Assembly: GCF_030296895.1 (NCBI RefSeq)
Contig: NZ_AP028022.1
Span: 806,001-870,000 of the forward strand
Source: Helicobacter felistomachi
Lineage (GTDB): Bacteria > Campylobacterota > Campylobacteria > Campylobacterales > Helicobacteraceae
Length of the DNA: 64,000 bases
Direction of reading: 5' to 3'
Positions 19,243-28,835 of the stretch are shown here, one piece after another. The notes beneath the pieces were generated by a model, which was given only the letters and a program-made list of their open reading frames with translations, searched no databases and had not been told where the DNA came from. Position 1 is the first letter of the stretch. Every line of letters starts with the position of its first letter. The translations under genes were made by a program, and so were the position numbers.

Positions 19243-20466
19243 TCAAAAATAAGACAATTCGGGGCCAGCAAGCCCGATGAATTGTTGGGTAGGGTGGGTG
19301 AGCGCGCCTTTTTGGGCATCTTGACTCAACTCCTCAAAAATGCGATCCAAGTCTGCTTGGGTCAAGTCGCGCCCGCCTAGCCCATAAATGTAGTTGCTAA
19401 GCACGGGGTGGCGTGAGCCTTGCACTTGATACAGGCTTGCGGCCACTTCATTAAAGAGCGCGCCCATCGCACCTGAAGGCGAGCTTTTATCCATCACCGC
19501 CACCGCTTTCGCCTTTTTAAAGACCTCGCCCAAAGCCACAAAGGGGAAGGGGCGCAGCAGGTGGGTCGTTACGACACCCGCTTTGATGCCCTTGTCTCTC
19601 GCTTTTTTGGCCGCCACAATCGCCGACTCCCACGTGGTGCCCAAAGCAAAAATCGCCACTTCGGCATCTTCCATGCCAAAGGTTTCTAGGATATTGTATT
19701 GCCGCCCGGTGAGTTTGGCAAAATCATTAAGGATTTCTTCCAATACATGGCTAGATTCCATGATGGCGTGGTGCAACTTGGCCTTGTGCTCAAAGTGCCA
19801 CTCTTCTTCTGCCTGGGCTCCATAGCTTACAGGCTTATCAAAGTCGAGCATGGGATGCACGCTCACATAATCGCCCACGAATTTATAGGCGACATGGTCA
19901 GCTAGGGGGCGGACATTTTGCACGGTATGTGAAGATAAAAACCCGTCTTGATGCACCATGACAGGCACTCTAACCCCCGTATGTTCGGCGAGTTTAAACG
20001 CCATTAAAGTGAAGTCATAGACCTCTTGAGGGTTACAAGTACATAAACTGATCCAACCGCTATCCCTCCCCAAATACATGTCCGAGTGGTCGCAGTGGAT
20101 GTTTAAGGGCGAAGCCAAAGCGCGGTTAGCGACATTTAGCACAATGGGTAAACGCATGCCTGAGGCTTGGTAAAGCACTTCAACCATTAAAGCAAAGCCC
20201 TGTGAGCTTGTGGCGGTGCTGACCCTTCCGCCCGCCGCCGCCGCGCCCACGCACGCACTCATCGCCGCGTGCTCGGACTCGACTAAAACAAATTCGCCAT
20301 CGATGTAGCCATTGTCTTTAAAAGAGCCGTAGTTTTGGATGATGGGGGTGGAGGGGGTGATGGGGTAAGCGGCCACGACATCCACTTGTGCCTGTCTTAG
20401 GGCGTGTGCACTCGCCGTGCAACCATCCCACGCCTCTACGCCATTTAAGTGGTAACTAGAAGCCAT
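19243..20466 (-). CDS. porA: Pyruvate:flavodoxin oxidoreductase, alpha subunit
   Basis: Carries the pyruvate-binding domain of POR. The 407-aa frame has the YPITPSTPIIQNY loop, ESEHAAMSACVGAAAAGGR and TSSQGFALMVEVLYQASG, all typical for the alpha subunit, and a C-terminal domain with FALGTTWESAIVAAKKARDKG. The start overlaps the porD 3' end by 11 bases, indicating coupling. Confidence 0.95.
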   Translation of the reverse strand: MASSYHLNGVEAWDGCTASAHALRQAQVDVVAAYPITPSTPIIQNYGSFKDNGYIDGEFVLVESEHAAMSACVGAAAAGGRVSTATSSQGFALMVEVLYQASGMRLPIVLNVANRALASPLNIHCDHSDMYLGRDSGWISLCTCNPQEVYDFTLMAFKLAEHTGVRVPVMVHQDGFLSSHTVQNVRPLADHVAYKFVGDYVSVHPMLDFDKPVSYGAQAEEEWHFEHKAKLHHAIMESSHVLEEILNDFAKLTGRQYNILETFGMEDAEVAIFALGTTWESAIVAAKKARDKGIKAGVVTTHLLRPFPFVALGEVFKKAKAVAVMDKSSPSGAMGALFNEVAASLYQVQGSRHPVLSNYIYGLGGRDLTQADLDRIFEELSQDAQKGALTHPTQQFIGLAGPELSYF

Positions 20467-20884
20467 TATAACCCCCTTCTGTGCGGTAGCTTTTCTTTTT
20501 CAAGCCCTCTTGTTTTTGCGGCCACTTGGTGAGTGCCTCCTCTACGGGCTCTAAATTGTCAAACATCAGGAGGGATTTAGGGTTAGTGGGGCAGACATCC
20601 ACGCACACTCCACAGCCCTTGCAGTGTTCGTAGTCAATGCCGCTCATTTTGCCCTCTCGCGAGAGTATGGACGCATCGGGGCAGTAAACCCAGCAGTTAA
20701 AGCAGTTGATGCAAACATCCTTGTTGTGCACGGGTTTTTCCACGCGCCAATTTGCCACGCTTGCGGTGAATGAGCTGTCTGTGGTGTAGGTGCGCTCGTT
20801 GTTGTGCTTGCCTAATTCCTCTTGCCCTTGTTTTTCAAAGGGGAAGAGCACCGCCCCCATTTCAAATTCTTGCCAGTTTTTCAT
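20456..20884 (-). CDS. porD: Pyruvate:flavodoxin oxidoreductase, delta (ferredoxin-like) subunit
   Basis: A 142-aa electron-transfer subunit with two 4Fe-4S motifs: CINCFNCWVYCPDASI and CKGCGVCVDVCPTNPKSL. The N-terminal region (MKNWQEFEMGAVLFPFEKQG) is as in Helicobacter PorD. It sits nine bases after porC in the operon order C-D-A-B. Confidence 0.94.
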   Translation of the reverse strand: MKNWQEFEMGAVLFPFEKQGQEELGKHNNERTYTTDSSFTASVANWRVEKPVHNKDVCINCFNCWVYCPDASILSREGKMSGIDYEHCKGCGVCVDVCPTNPKSLLMFDNLEPVEEALTKWPQKQEGLKKKSYRTEGGYNGF

Positions 20885-20893
20885 GTCTGTCCT

Positions 20894-21454
20894 TTATTGC
20901 ACTTGGGCATAGGCGTGATCGATCGCGAGCATGTTCGCATCGATCAAGGCTTGGGGCATTTTTTTACCCAGCACTTCTTTAAAAGTGTTTTTAAAAAACT
21001 CCAACTCTAGCATGCCAGACACCTTCATCAAAGCCCCGAGCATGGGGGTGTTGGGGATGGGGCGTTTGATCGTGTCCATTGCGATTTTAATGCAATTTAG
21101 GGTGAACACCTTTTTGCTTGCCAACTCGGGTTTTTTAGCAAACAACTCATCCTTGCTTAAATGCGTGGTGATGATGTAGGTCGTGTCTGGTTTTTCATCT
21201 TCTGTAATGTCGGCGATGAAAGTGAGTCCCGGATCGATCACCAAAACATAATCGGGGTTCATGAACTTTTCGTGGTTTAAAATGGGTTCAGAGTCGATGC
21301 GGTTGTAGGCCGTCATCGCCGCCCCCCTTTTAGCCGACCCATAGACCGCAAAGCCTTGTACTTCTTTTCCTGTGGTGGTGAGCACATCGGCTAAGCCCTT
21401 TGCGCCCGTAACTGCACCTTGCCCGGCGCGTGCATGCCATCGAATTTCTAGCAT
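20894..21454 (-). CDS. porC: Pyruvate:flavodoxin oxidoreductase, gamma subunit
   Basis: First gene of the por operon. The start MLEIRWHARAGQGAVTGAKG at 21454 is chosen over an upstream in-frame codon because GGAAGGAG sits at ideal spacing. The GQGAVTGAKGLADVL and FAVYGSAKRGAAMTAYNRID motifs define the gamma-subunit family. About 186 aa. The promoter should lie in 21480-21550, divergent from the GT90 gene, but no clear consensus was seen. Confidence 0.94.
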   Translation of the reverse strand: MLEIRWHARAGQGAVTGAKGLADVLTTTGKEVQGFAVYGSAKRGAAMTAYNRIDSEPILNHEKFMNPDYVLVIDPGLTFIADITEDEKPDTTYIITTHLSKDELFAKKPELASKKVFTLNCIKIAMDTIKRPIPNTPMLGALMKVSGMLELEFFKNTFKEVLGKKMPQALIDANMLAIDHAYAQVQ

Positions 21455-21551
21455 TGTTCTCCTTCCTAAAATAGACAAAAAATAGTCCGTATTGCGCGAG
21501 GATTATACAAGATTTTGGGTAAACTTATGCAAAATCAGGGAGATTTTAAGA

Positions 21552-22538
21552 ATGCAAACCAAGCAAAGCGCCTTTTTCTATAATCTCAAATCTCTAGCCT
21601 TTTGCTTGCAACCGATCCTGCCCGGTCAAAAGGGGCGCATCAAAAGGCGTTTAGCCCAATTGGCAAGCTTGCCCCTATCTAGCTTGGAATCGATCAAAGA
21701 TCGGGTGAATAAGGCCTGCGCTCTGCCCCCACATCAAAGCGTGCAAAACCCACCCCTAGGGCTTTTTAAAGGCTTGTCTTTGGGAAGTCGGTATTTTTAC
21801 GATTTCATGGCGTATTTTAGGTTTTTCGATCAAAGTTTGCGCTACCAGCTTGAGTACGGCGATGTCAATTACAATTTATTGACCCCCACGCTGTGTAAAA
21901 GCCGCCCCATCCCCCAAATCTCCCACTCAAACAATGTGCTTTTGCCCCTAGACAAGCGCCGCCACTTCAAGCACATTTTTCCCCCATGCCCGATGCCCTT
22001 TGAGGTCAAACAAAACAAACTTTTCTTTAGGGGGGCGTGTTTTCAGCCCCACCGCCTAGATTTTTTAAAACACTATTTCAAGCACCCCTTAATGGATTTA
22101 GACCATGTAGGGGCGCTTACCCCCGCTTTAAGCCCCTTTAGCAAACCTAGAGCGAGCATTGCCCAGCACTTAGAGTATAAATTTATCTTGTCTTTGGAGG
22201 GCTTTGATGTGGCGAGCAATTTAAAATGGATTTTAAGCTCAAATTCGGTGGCAGTGATGTCCCCGCCTAAATTTGAGAGTTTCTTTTTAGAAAGCCAACT
22301 TGTCCCCTATATCCACTACATCCTTTTAAAGCCTGATTACAGCGATACCCCCGCCCAGATAGAGTTTTTTAGCGCCCGTCCCAAGGATTGTTTGGAGATG
22401 ATTTGTCATGCCAACACGTATGTCAAAAGTTTTCTCACTCCCCTAGAAGAGTGGACTGCTTTCTTGGTGTTGAGAAAATATTTTTATTACACGGGACAAG
22501 TTGAGCCCTTAGAGATTGAAAAGGCCCTTTTTAGCTAA
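21552..22538 (+). CDS. GT90/LpsA-like glycosyltransferase
   Basis: A protein of about 328 aa. The C-terminal half (YKFILSLEGFDVASNLKWIL, SNSVAVMSPPKFESFFLESQLVPYIHYI, CHANTYVKSF) matches the CAP10/LpsA glycosyltransferase family 90, which adds sugars to surface polysaccharide or LPS. ATG 21552 is used; upstream codons to 21492 lack a ribosome-binding site. Divergent from porC. The palindromic terminator overlaps its stop codon. Confidence 0.75.
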   Translation: MQTKQSAFFYNLKSLAFCLQPILPGQKGRIKRRLAQLASLPLSSLESIKDRVNKACALPPHQSVQNPPLGLFKGLSLGSRYFYDFMAYFRFFDQSLRYQLEYGDVNYNLLTPTLCKSRPIPQISHSNNVLLPLDKRRHFKHIFPPCPMPFEVKQNKLFFRGACFQPHRLDFLKHYFKHPLMDLDHVGALTPALSPFSKPRASIAQHLEYKFILSLEGFDVASNLKWILSSNSVAVMSPPKFESFFLESQLVPYIHYILLKPDYSDTPAQIEFFSARPKDCLEMICHANTYVKSFLTPLEEWTAFLVLRKYFYYTGQVEPLEIEKALFS

Positions 22539-22545
22539 AAAGGGC
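22524..22545. terminator. Bidirectional palindromic terminator
   Basis: An uninterrupted 22-base palindrome, GCCCTTTTTAG followed by its complement CTAAAAAGGGC. The T5 and A5 runs lie inside the arms, so it could work on both strands. It separates the convergent GT90 gene (whose stop is inside it) from the minus-strand chimeric gene ending at 22555. Confidence 0.65.
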
Positions 22546-22554
22546 GCTATTTGT

Positions 22555-23067
22555 CTAGCTCATTTGTGCCCCATTTTCAGCCGATTGCAACCAAATAAAG
22601 ACTTCCACCACGCTCGCATAAAGCTCGGGCGGGATGGGTGTGTCTAGGCGCACATCTAAGAGCGAATTGACCAAAGCTTCGTTGCAAAAAAGGGGGACAT
22701 CAAAGGCTTTGGCCTTTTCTACAACTGTAACAAAATTTGAAAAATCTTCCTCTACAAACTGGGCTACTTGAAAAAGACTTTGGAGCTTACGTATGTCGGC
22801 TAATCTCCCAAAACTCCAAGATGAGTAGAGTCTAATGCCACTGTAAAGCCGCACCAGCGCATGGGGCTTGGGATAAAGCTCGGCATCTGTTTTTTGGGGG
22901 AGAATGGATTGCTCTTTGTCGATATACTCCTTTTCAAGCCCTCTTTCTTGCACTTCACCCTCGATCCATCGAGTGTTGATGATCGCTTTTTCTCCTCCAT
23001 GGGATTTGTATTTGTAAGATAAATAGGGATTATCCCCGCCTGGTTCTGGCTCAACACATTCGATCAT
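22555..23067 (-). CDS. Chimeric frame: AAA-ATPase remnant fused to FlhB C-terminal-like domain
   Basis: A 170-aa frame with two unrelated halves. Residues 1 to about 97 (GGDNPYLSYKYKSHGGEKAI, IRLYSSWSFGR) read like an inner part of a RecF-type AAA ATPase. Residues from about 118 on (KAKAFDVPLFCNEALVNSLL, IPPELYASVVEVFIWL) match the FlhB C-terminal domain, as in the stand-alone H. pylori FlhX/FlhB2. The NPTH self-cleavage motif is absent. The N-terminus of an FlhX-like protein seems replaced by inserted ATPase DNA. Whether the fusion is expressed is unknown; its ATG lacks a clear ribosome-binding site. Confidence 0.55.
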   Translation of the reverse strand: MIECVEPEPGGDNPYLSYKYKSHGGEKAIINTRWIEGEVQERGLEKEYIDKEQSILPQKTDAELYPKPHALVRLYSGIRLYSSWSFGRLADIRKLQSLFQVAQFVEEDFSNFVTVVEKAKAFDVPLFCNEALVNSLLDVRLDTPIPPELYASVVEVFIWLQSAENGAQMS

Positions 23068-23335
23068 TTCTTCTTTGAGCTCGAATTTTGTATTGTTTTT
23101 ACTTCCTTAACACCAAAACAAACATGGTGCTTAATGGGTATCCGGCTCCTCCGATCTAAAACTTCAGAAGTGACCACAGCGATTTCGGCTTCTTGAGCTC
23201 TATAATTTCCATTTTGGTGTAGCCACTCAATACATGAAGGTTTTTGAGTTCGATGCTTAACCCATTTTCACCAAACGAAAGAAAATTTTTAATTTTAACT
23301 TCTCTAATAGGTGGCTTAAACTCTACTTTAGACAT
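23068..23335 (-). pseudogene. N-terminal and central remnants of an AAA (RecF/SMC-like) ATPase
   Basis: ATG 23335 (preceded by GGAGCGTAG) opens a frame reading MSKVEFKPPIREVKIKNFLS and FGENGLSIELKNLHVL, the usual N-terminus of an overcoming-lysogeny/RecF-type ATPase just before the P-loop. The Walker A segment is missing: after about 40 residues the frame changes to EWLHQNGNYRAQEAEIAVV and RSRIPIKHHVCFG, a central piece of the same family, which leads into the frame starting at 23067. The first frame stops at 23156. So the gene has lost its ATP-binding site and is frameshifted. Confidence 0.6.
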
Positions 23336-24668
23336 CTACGCTCCTTGCGACTGCTTTAGACGATAGGACAAACTATCCCCATAACCAACTATAAGTGTCC
23401 ACACCAAAAAAAAGAACAACAGGGATAAAACAACCCAAGCGTATTTTAACCACTATTTTAATATTTTTTGATAACCTAAGAAGCGTACATACAAATCCTA
23501 GTTCTATTGCAGCCTCTAATGCTTAGCAGAATACTGAAAACTTACTAACGGGTTTTAATGCCAAGACAAAACATCCTGAATCAGATCTACGTTGATTCTG
23601 CTCTGTTTATCATTACAAACTCCCCTTCTAAAATGCGTGCCACCATTTTTAACTTTTCCAAAACTTCCGCGAATACACCAACAAGTGTAAAATCTTCCAG
23701 GAATTAATTTTGATCGTGTGTAGCTGAGATCTGCTTTGTATTGACCTGCACAACGCTTTTATTGCTATAGATAAAACCAAGCCCCATTTTCTCTCAAAGC
23801 AGTGATAGATGAAGGCATTTATACGCAGAATTAAATCTTGCTGTGTATTGTTTTGACTTGAAACATTGTGAACCAAGCAGCCAAATCAAACAAACTATCT
23901 AGATTCGCCCCACCCTCTTGTATTTTCCTTATCAAATATACATGTGGTTGTATGAGCTTATTGTATAAAACGCTGTCAAAATCCATCAGATGTTTGCAAT
24001 TTCTCCAAGTCTTAAAGCTATTTGTGTATCGTTTGTTCCCTCTGCTGTGTGCAAGATTTTATCAAGAACTTCTTTTTCTTAATCAACTAAACTTTCTTGA
24101 GTACTAAATGCCTCTAACTCAATCTTATGGGCTTGAGTATAGATGTATTATATAGACAAGAAACAATCTCCAAATAGTTTGTCAAACACGATCTAGGCGG
24201 ACATACAAACCATTACTTGGCACCACACAAAAACTAATACAATAAACCATATAAACCATCAAGACCGTCATTTCTAAACTGCCAAAGAACAAAATTTTAG
24301 GTTTTGGATTGACTTGCTTCTGTGACTTTTCTGCATGTAGTTAACTTCTTGACATTAACACTATATACACCTACAACCAAAACGCCTACTATTTACACAC
24401 AAGTCGGCAAGCTCTATCACCTACACTCTTCTCCATGGTTTTACAAATTTTGAGCCTTTGGTGTACTTGTGCATATCTTTAAGAACTCTATCTTGACTTT
24501 GTGCTACATGTAATAATATACGGTTAATACACGGTAAAAATATACGGTAAGAGCATCTATAGTGTTTCTCAGATTGACTTTGGCTGTTGGTTCTCTCTTC
24601 ATTCAAAAACGTAAGGCTCTGCAAACAAATCTGTGCTTTTTGTTGTGTTTTCTGCTACAATCGTGCTT
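23336..24668. other. Gene-poor, AT-rich stretch upstream of pyrB
   Basis: About 1.3 kb with only short frames on both strands and no convincing translation, RNA gene or repeat array. Two frames of 75-79 codons (around 23649-23876 minus and 23868-24107 plus) look random in composition. Together with the ATPase/FlhB scar next to it, this is best read as decayed DNA after an old insertion. A pyrB promoter should lie at its right end. Confidence 0.5.
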
Positions 24669-25553
24669 ATGTCAAAACACCTCATCAGCACACAGGATTT
24701 AGATAATGCACAGGTTTTAGCCCTGCTAGATAGGGCAAATGGGTTTTTGGACCAAAGCGTGCAAGCCCCAAATTTAAGCCACAAGAGCGTAACAGCGTTG
24801 TTTTTTGAACACTCCACCCGCACGGTGGCGAGTTTTCAAACCGCCACCGCCCGCCTAAACGCCCACTTCAACGCCTTTAGCGTGCAGACAAGCTCGGCTA
24901 AAAAAGGCGAAACTTTGCTAGACACGCTCTACAACTTGCAAGCCATGGGGATAGATTTATTCATCATCCGCCACCACCACTCCAGTGCCCTGCCCTATTT
25001 AGCCAAACACCTAGACACCCCCCTAATCAACGCCGGTGCTGGGGCGTTCGCCCACCCCACGCAGGCCCTCCTGGACCTACTCACCTTGCATAGGCACTTT
25101 AAGGGGCAGTTGCAGGGCAAGACCATCGCCTTTGTGGGCGACATTAAAAACTCAAGGGTAGCTAACAGCAATTTAGCTCTCTTGCCCCGCTTTGGGCTCA
25201 AGCCTCTTTTAGTCGCCCCTCCCCATTTTTTGCCAAAGACTTCGTTTGACTACACCCACGAACTGCAAGAAGCCCTAGAAGTGGCGGACATTGTGATGAG
25301 CCTACGCACACAGACTGAGCGCCACTCTTTGCAAACCTATGGCTCTTTGCAAGACTACGCCTATCAATACTGCCTCAAAGCCTCCATGCTGAAAAAAGAA
25401 ATCGTGGTGTTGCACCCCGGTCCCGTGCATCGAAACATTGACATTGAAGACGCGCTTTTAAACGATCCGCGCTGTCAAGTCCTAGAGCAGGTAAAACTGG
25501 GCGTGGTCATGCGTATGGCACTCATTGAAGCCCTATTAACCCAAAGCCTTTAA
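24669..25553 (+). CDS. pyrB: Aspartate carbamoyltransferase catalytic subunit
   Basis: Second step of pyrimidine synthesis: carbamoyl phosphate plus aspartate to carbamoylaspartate. The start MSKHLISTQDLDNAQVLALL at 24669 is taken because it is the family N-terminus. Signature FFEHSTRTVASFQTA (carbamoyl-phosphate site), AHPTQALLDLLT and LHPGPVHRNIDIE are present. 294 aa. The 3' end overlaps the corrected 3' end of the convergent tal by 18 bases. Confidence 0.95.
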   Translation: MSKHLISTQDLDNAQVLALLDRANGFLDQSVQAPNLSHKSVTALFFEHSTRTVASFQTATARLNAHFNAFSVQTSSAKKGETLLDTLYNLQAMGIDLFIIRHHHSSALPYLAKHLDTPLINAGAGAFAHPTQALLDLLTLHRHFKGQLQGKTIAFVGDIKNSRVANSNLALLPRFGLKPLLVAPPHFLPKTSFDYTHELQEALEVADIVMSLRTQTERHSLQTYGSLQDYAYQYCLKASMLKKEIVVLHPGPVHRNIDIEDALLNDPRCQVLEQVKLGVVMRMALIEALLTQSL

Positions 25554-26542
25554 AAGTTTGCTAAACGCATCTTCAAAGGCTTTCAGTCCCGGAAATAAAA
25601 GCGAGTCTCTGCCTAAGTTGAAGTTAATGTCATCGTGATCTTGTGGCGTTTCGTCTAGGTCTAAACCTAAATCCCGCATGGTTTCTTTAATGTGCTTGAT
25701 GGGGGTGGTGGGGGTGCTGGGGGTTTCGTAATAGGTAGCTTAAGAGCCTCTAGGGGGGCGGTGATGATGCTGTGCTCTAGCCTTAGGGCTTGTAAATAGT
25801 AATCTTTGGGTAAATTAGGGTCTTTTGTGCCCACACTGGCAAAGAGCGGATAGACACGGCTTGCCCCCACGCTTTGGATTTTGTCATAGCACTCTAGGGC
25901 GTTGGCAATGCCAAATTGGTTTAAAAGCGTGGCCTGGGTGCTTTGGCTTAGGCGGTTGTTCTTGTCTTGCAAAAGGGGGTTAGCTAAAGTGTCTAGCCTT
26001 GAGACAAAGACGCTCACCACACCCATAGGGGCTTTTTTGAGCGCAAGGGCACAATCCTCAGCCCTCTCTGGGTCAAAGACTAAGGTCGCATTGAGGGGGA
26101 TGTTCTTGTCCTTGGCTAAATGCTCCATCGTTTCTAGCCCTGCCTTAGTGGCGGGGATTTTAATCATCACATTTGGCATATTGACACGTCCAAACAACGC
26201 CCGCGCCTCTGCCACGCTCGCCCCCACCTTGTCGGCTAGAAAAGGGTCGATCTCTAGGCTGATGTAGCCCGTGGCTTTGTTTTTCTCCCAAAGGGGCAAG
26301 AGAATCTCCGCACACCTTTTGATGTCGGCGATGACTAAGTGCTCGTAAATGTCCTTTACCCCCATTTTGGCGTTTTTAAGCTGGGTGATTTGCGCTTGAT
26401 ACGCCTGAGACTCTAAAGCCTTGGCAAAAATGGCGGGGTTAGAAGTCGCCCCCACAATCTGCCCCTGCTTTAAAAGGGTTTGAAACCCGCTTTCTAAAAA
26501 ATCCCTCTCAATGAAATCACACCATAAATAAAAGTCTTTCAT
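25536..26542 (-). CDS. tal: Transaldolase (apparent frameshift near C-terminus)
   Basis: Pentose-phosphate enzyme transferring dihydroxyacetone units. The start MKDFYLWCDFIERDFLESGF at 26542 has AGGACAGGA upstream. GATSNPAIFAKAL, NVMIKIPATKAGLE (Schiff-base lysine) and NATLVFDPERAEDCALALKK identify it. The uncorrected frame ends at 25667 after a proline-rich stretch. One extra C in one of three C5 runs (plus-strand G runs at 25691-25711) restores IKHIKETMRDLGLDLDETPQ ... FSKLLKALG with a stop at 25536-25538. It overlaps murE by four bases. Confidence 0.88.
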
Positions 26543-27873
26543 GTCCTGTCCTTGTAAAATGCACGCACCACTTGGCAATCGTCAAAGGGGTGCAAGATGT
26601 CGCCCACAATCTGCATGCTTTCGTCCCCCTTGCCTAAAATAAGCAATATCTCGTCTTGTTGCAATTCGCTTAGGGCACGCTCAATGGCGTTTTGACGGTT
26701 CGCCTCCACCACCACGCTAGAGCGTTTGTTTTCAGCAATCCCCGCTAGGATGTCCTTGATGATGTCTAAAGGGTCTTCGTGTCTAGGGTTGTCGCTGGTG
26801 ATGTAGGTTTTGATCGCATGGGTGGTGGCGACTTGCCCCATTAAAGGGCGTTTGCTCTTATCGCGGTTGCCCCCTGCGCCAAAGACGACTTTAACTTTCT
26901 GCCCGCTAAAGCTGCTAAAAATTTGGCTAAAGCCATCTGCCGTGTGGGCGAAATCCACCACCACCAAAGGGCTGGTATGCACCACTTCTAAACGCCCCTT
27001 CACGCCTAAGAAGTTTGGCACAAGGGTGCAAATGTCTTCTAGAGGTTTATCGGTGAGTAAACGCACACAAAGCACAGCCCCTAGAAGGTTGTAAAGGTTG
27101 TGCCGGCCGATTAGGGGGGAGTGCAAGAGGGCGTTTTCAGCCGGGGCTCTAGGCGTGGGTTTGAAGCTTAAGTGGGCACTTAAGCTGGGGTGCAAGCTGT
27201 AAGCGTCCGTGCTTAAATGGCTCTTGTGCTCCAAGCCATAGCCGTAGGCGTTCACGGGGTTAAAACGCACCACAGGGTCGTCTCTATTGATAACCTTTAG
27301 CCCCTCACCTTGAAAAAACGAGTTTTTCACGGCCCTATAAGTTTCTAGGTCTTGGTGGTAGTCTAAATGATCGCTGGTGATATTAGTATGCACCCTAGCC
27401 ACAAACTCCAAACCCAAAATGCGCTCTTGGACGATCGCGTGCGAGCTTGCCTCCATGATAAAATACGCCACACTTTCAGCTTGTGCTTGGGCTAAGTCCA
27501 TATACAGCTCTAGCAAAGTCGGCGTGGTTAAGCCCTTTTCTTTCACACGCCTATCGCTGATAAAAAACCCCCTTGTGCCAAGCAGGGCGCATGCATGCCC
27601 CAAATCTAAGAGCAGTGAATAGATACAACTGGCGGTGGTGGTTTTTCCGTTGGTGCCCGTAACCCCTACGATTTTCAGCGATAAATTTAAAAGGCCGTAA
27701 AGCTCTAGGGCGTGTATAGTGGGCGTTTTAGGCTCTTTGGCTAAGTGTGCTTGCACGAAGGGAGCGTTGCTGGGGGTTTGCACTAAAAGGGTGCTGTTGT
27801 CTAATTCTCTTGTGTCCTCACTTAAGTGGGTGAAATTTTGGGCGTTGTAGGTAAGGGGATAAAAGTGTTTCAT
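26539..27873 (-). CDS. murE: UDP-N-acetylmuramoyl-tripeptide synthetase MurE
   Basis: Adds the third residue (meso-diaminopimelate expected in Helicobacter) to the peptidoglycan precursor. The P-loop GVTGTNGKTTTASCIYSLL, the EASSHAIVQERI loop, the HTNITSDHLDYH motif and the C-terminal TSDNPRHEDPLDIIKDIL (DNPR substrate motif) are all present. 444 aa, normal for Helicobacter MurE. It overlaps both neighbours by four bases, giving a coupled run with tal. Confidence 0.95.
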   Translation of the reverse strand: MKHFYPLTYNAQNFTHLSEDTRELDNSTLLVQTPSNAPFVQAHLAKEPKTPTIHALELYGLLNLSLKIVGVTGTNGKTTTASCIYSLLLDLGHACALLGTRGFFISDRRVKEKGLTTPTLLELYMDLAQAQAESVAYFIMEASSHAIVQERILGLEFVARVHTNITSDHLDYHQDLETYRAVKNSFFQGEGLKVINRDDPVVRFNPVNAYGYGLEHKSHLSTDAYSLHPSLSAHLSFKPTPRAPAENALLHSPLIGRHNLYNLLGAVLCVRLLTDKPLEDICTLVPNFLGVKGRLEVVHTSPLVVVDFAHTADGFSQIFSSFSGQKVKVVFGAGGNRDKSKRPLMGQVATTHAIKTYITSDNPRHEDPLDIIKDILAGIAENKRSSVVVEANRQNAIERALSELQQDEILLILGKGDESMQIVGDILHPFDDCQVVRAFYKDRT

Positions 27874-28481
27874 TCTTTGGCTTGTTTTTCTAGCTTTAGG
27901 GCTTTTTGCAAGATTGCACCCACCCGCCCATCATACCACAGCAACTCACGCATGTTTTCAATGTAGGAGATAGACATTTCATAAAAGCCATTTTCAACGA
28001 GGCTCTCTAAAAACTCGTAAAAATCCTCTTTCTTGTCAAAAATGACTTTCGTACTAAACATTAAATCCTCAAAGACCTCTTTAAAGTTTCTACCCGCACA
28101 CATGGCTTTAAAGTCGGCGTACAAAATCCCCTCCAAACTTTCGGCTTTAAGCTGGTTTTCTGCGCTAAAGGCTTGCGCCATTTTGCTCAGGCTGTCGTCA
28201 AACGAAGCGATTAAATCGAGGATTTGGTGTTGGATGCTCAGTTTGTAGCGGCGCGGTTGGGAGTCTAATAAACTTTGGTACAACTCGTAAAAGCTGTGCG
28301 CCTCTTTAGGAAAGTCTAGGGCAATGTCGCTTAAGAGCAAGCCGATTTTGGCATGCGAATCCATCGGGTCTAAGAACAATGCCTGCCCAAATAAAAACCC
28401 CGCCCTCGGGTACTCCTTGTGTAAAAACGCCTTGTAGCCCTGCGTGCAAAAGGTGCGCTTCTTGGGGTCATTTGTCATCAA
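27870..28481 (-). CDS. Conserved hypothetical protein upstream of murE
   Basis: A 203-aa helical, acidic protein (TPR-like opening: FCTQGYKAFLHKEYPRAGFL, FGQALFLDPMDSHAKIGLLL). The position between nifU and murE is the same as H. pylori HP1493, also uncharacterised. The helical hairpin spacing suggests a TPR-type scaffold. It starts seven bases after the NifU-domain gene stop and overlaps murE by four bases. Confidence 0.75.
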   Translation of the reverse strand: MMTNDPKKRTFCTQGYKAFLHKEYPRAGFLFGQALFLDPMDSHAKIGLLLSDIALDFPKEAHSFYELYQSLLDSQPRRYKLSIQHQILDLIASFDDSLSKMAQAFSAENQLKAESLEGILYADFKAMCAGRNFKEVFEDLMFSTKVIFDKKEDFYEFLESLVENGFYEMSISYIENMRELLWYDGRVGAILQKALKLEKQAKE

Positions 28482-28487
28482 ACACGC

Positions 28488-28757
28488 TTAAGAAAACAGC
28501 TCTTTGTAGCGTTCAGGCGACACATGCACGACTTGCATATCGGGATGGATTTCCTCTTGCAAGCACCGCTCAATGCCAAATTTTAGGGTGTTTGCGCTGG
28601 ACGCACAGCCCTTACACGCCCCCTGCAAGCTCACATACACCTTTGCCTCTTTAATGCCTAAAAGCACCACATCGCCCCCATCCCTTAAGAGCATGGGGCG
28701 GATTTTCTCTAGGGCTAATTCTACGGGTTTTTGTAATTCTTCATCGCTAAAAACCAT
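28488..28757 (-). CDS. NifU C-terminal-domain Fe-S scaffold protein
   Basis: An 89-aa NifU-domain (Nfu-type) protein with the cluster-binding CxxC in LQGACKGCASSANTLKFGIE. It should carry or deliver a 4Fe-4S cluster. The start MVFSDEELQKPVELALEKIR at 28757 is preferred because GGAGG precedes it; the longer frame to 28790 has no such site. Synteny with HP1492 supports the call. Confidence 0.9.
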   Translation of the reverse strand: MVFSDEELQKPVELALEKIRPMLLRDGGDVVLLGIKEAKVYVSLQGACKGCASSANTLKFGIERCLQEEIHPDMQVVHVSPERYKELFS

Positions 28758-28835
28758 AAAGCACCTCCAAAAGCTTTTATTATAACGCAATATACCCTAA
28801 ACCTCGTTTACCCCGTTAAATGGCGTTTTCAATGT

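Noticed and set aside
23649-24107. Two overlapping frames of 75-79 codons as real genes
   Set aside because: No ribosome-binding sites, random-looking translations, and opposite strands overlapping at their ends.
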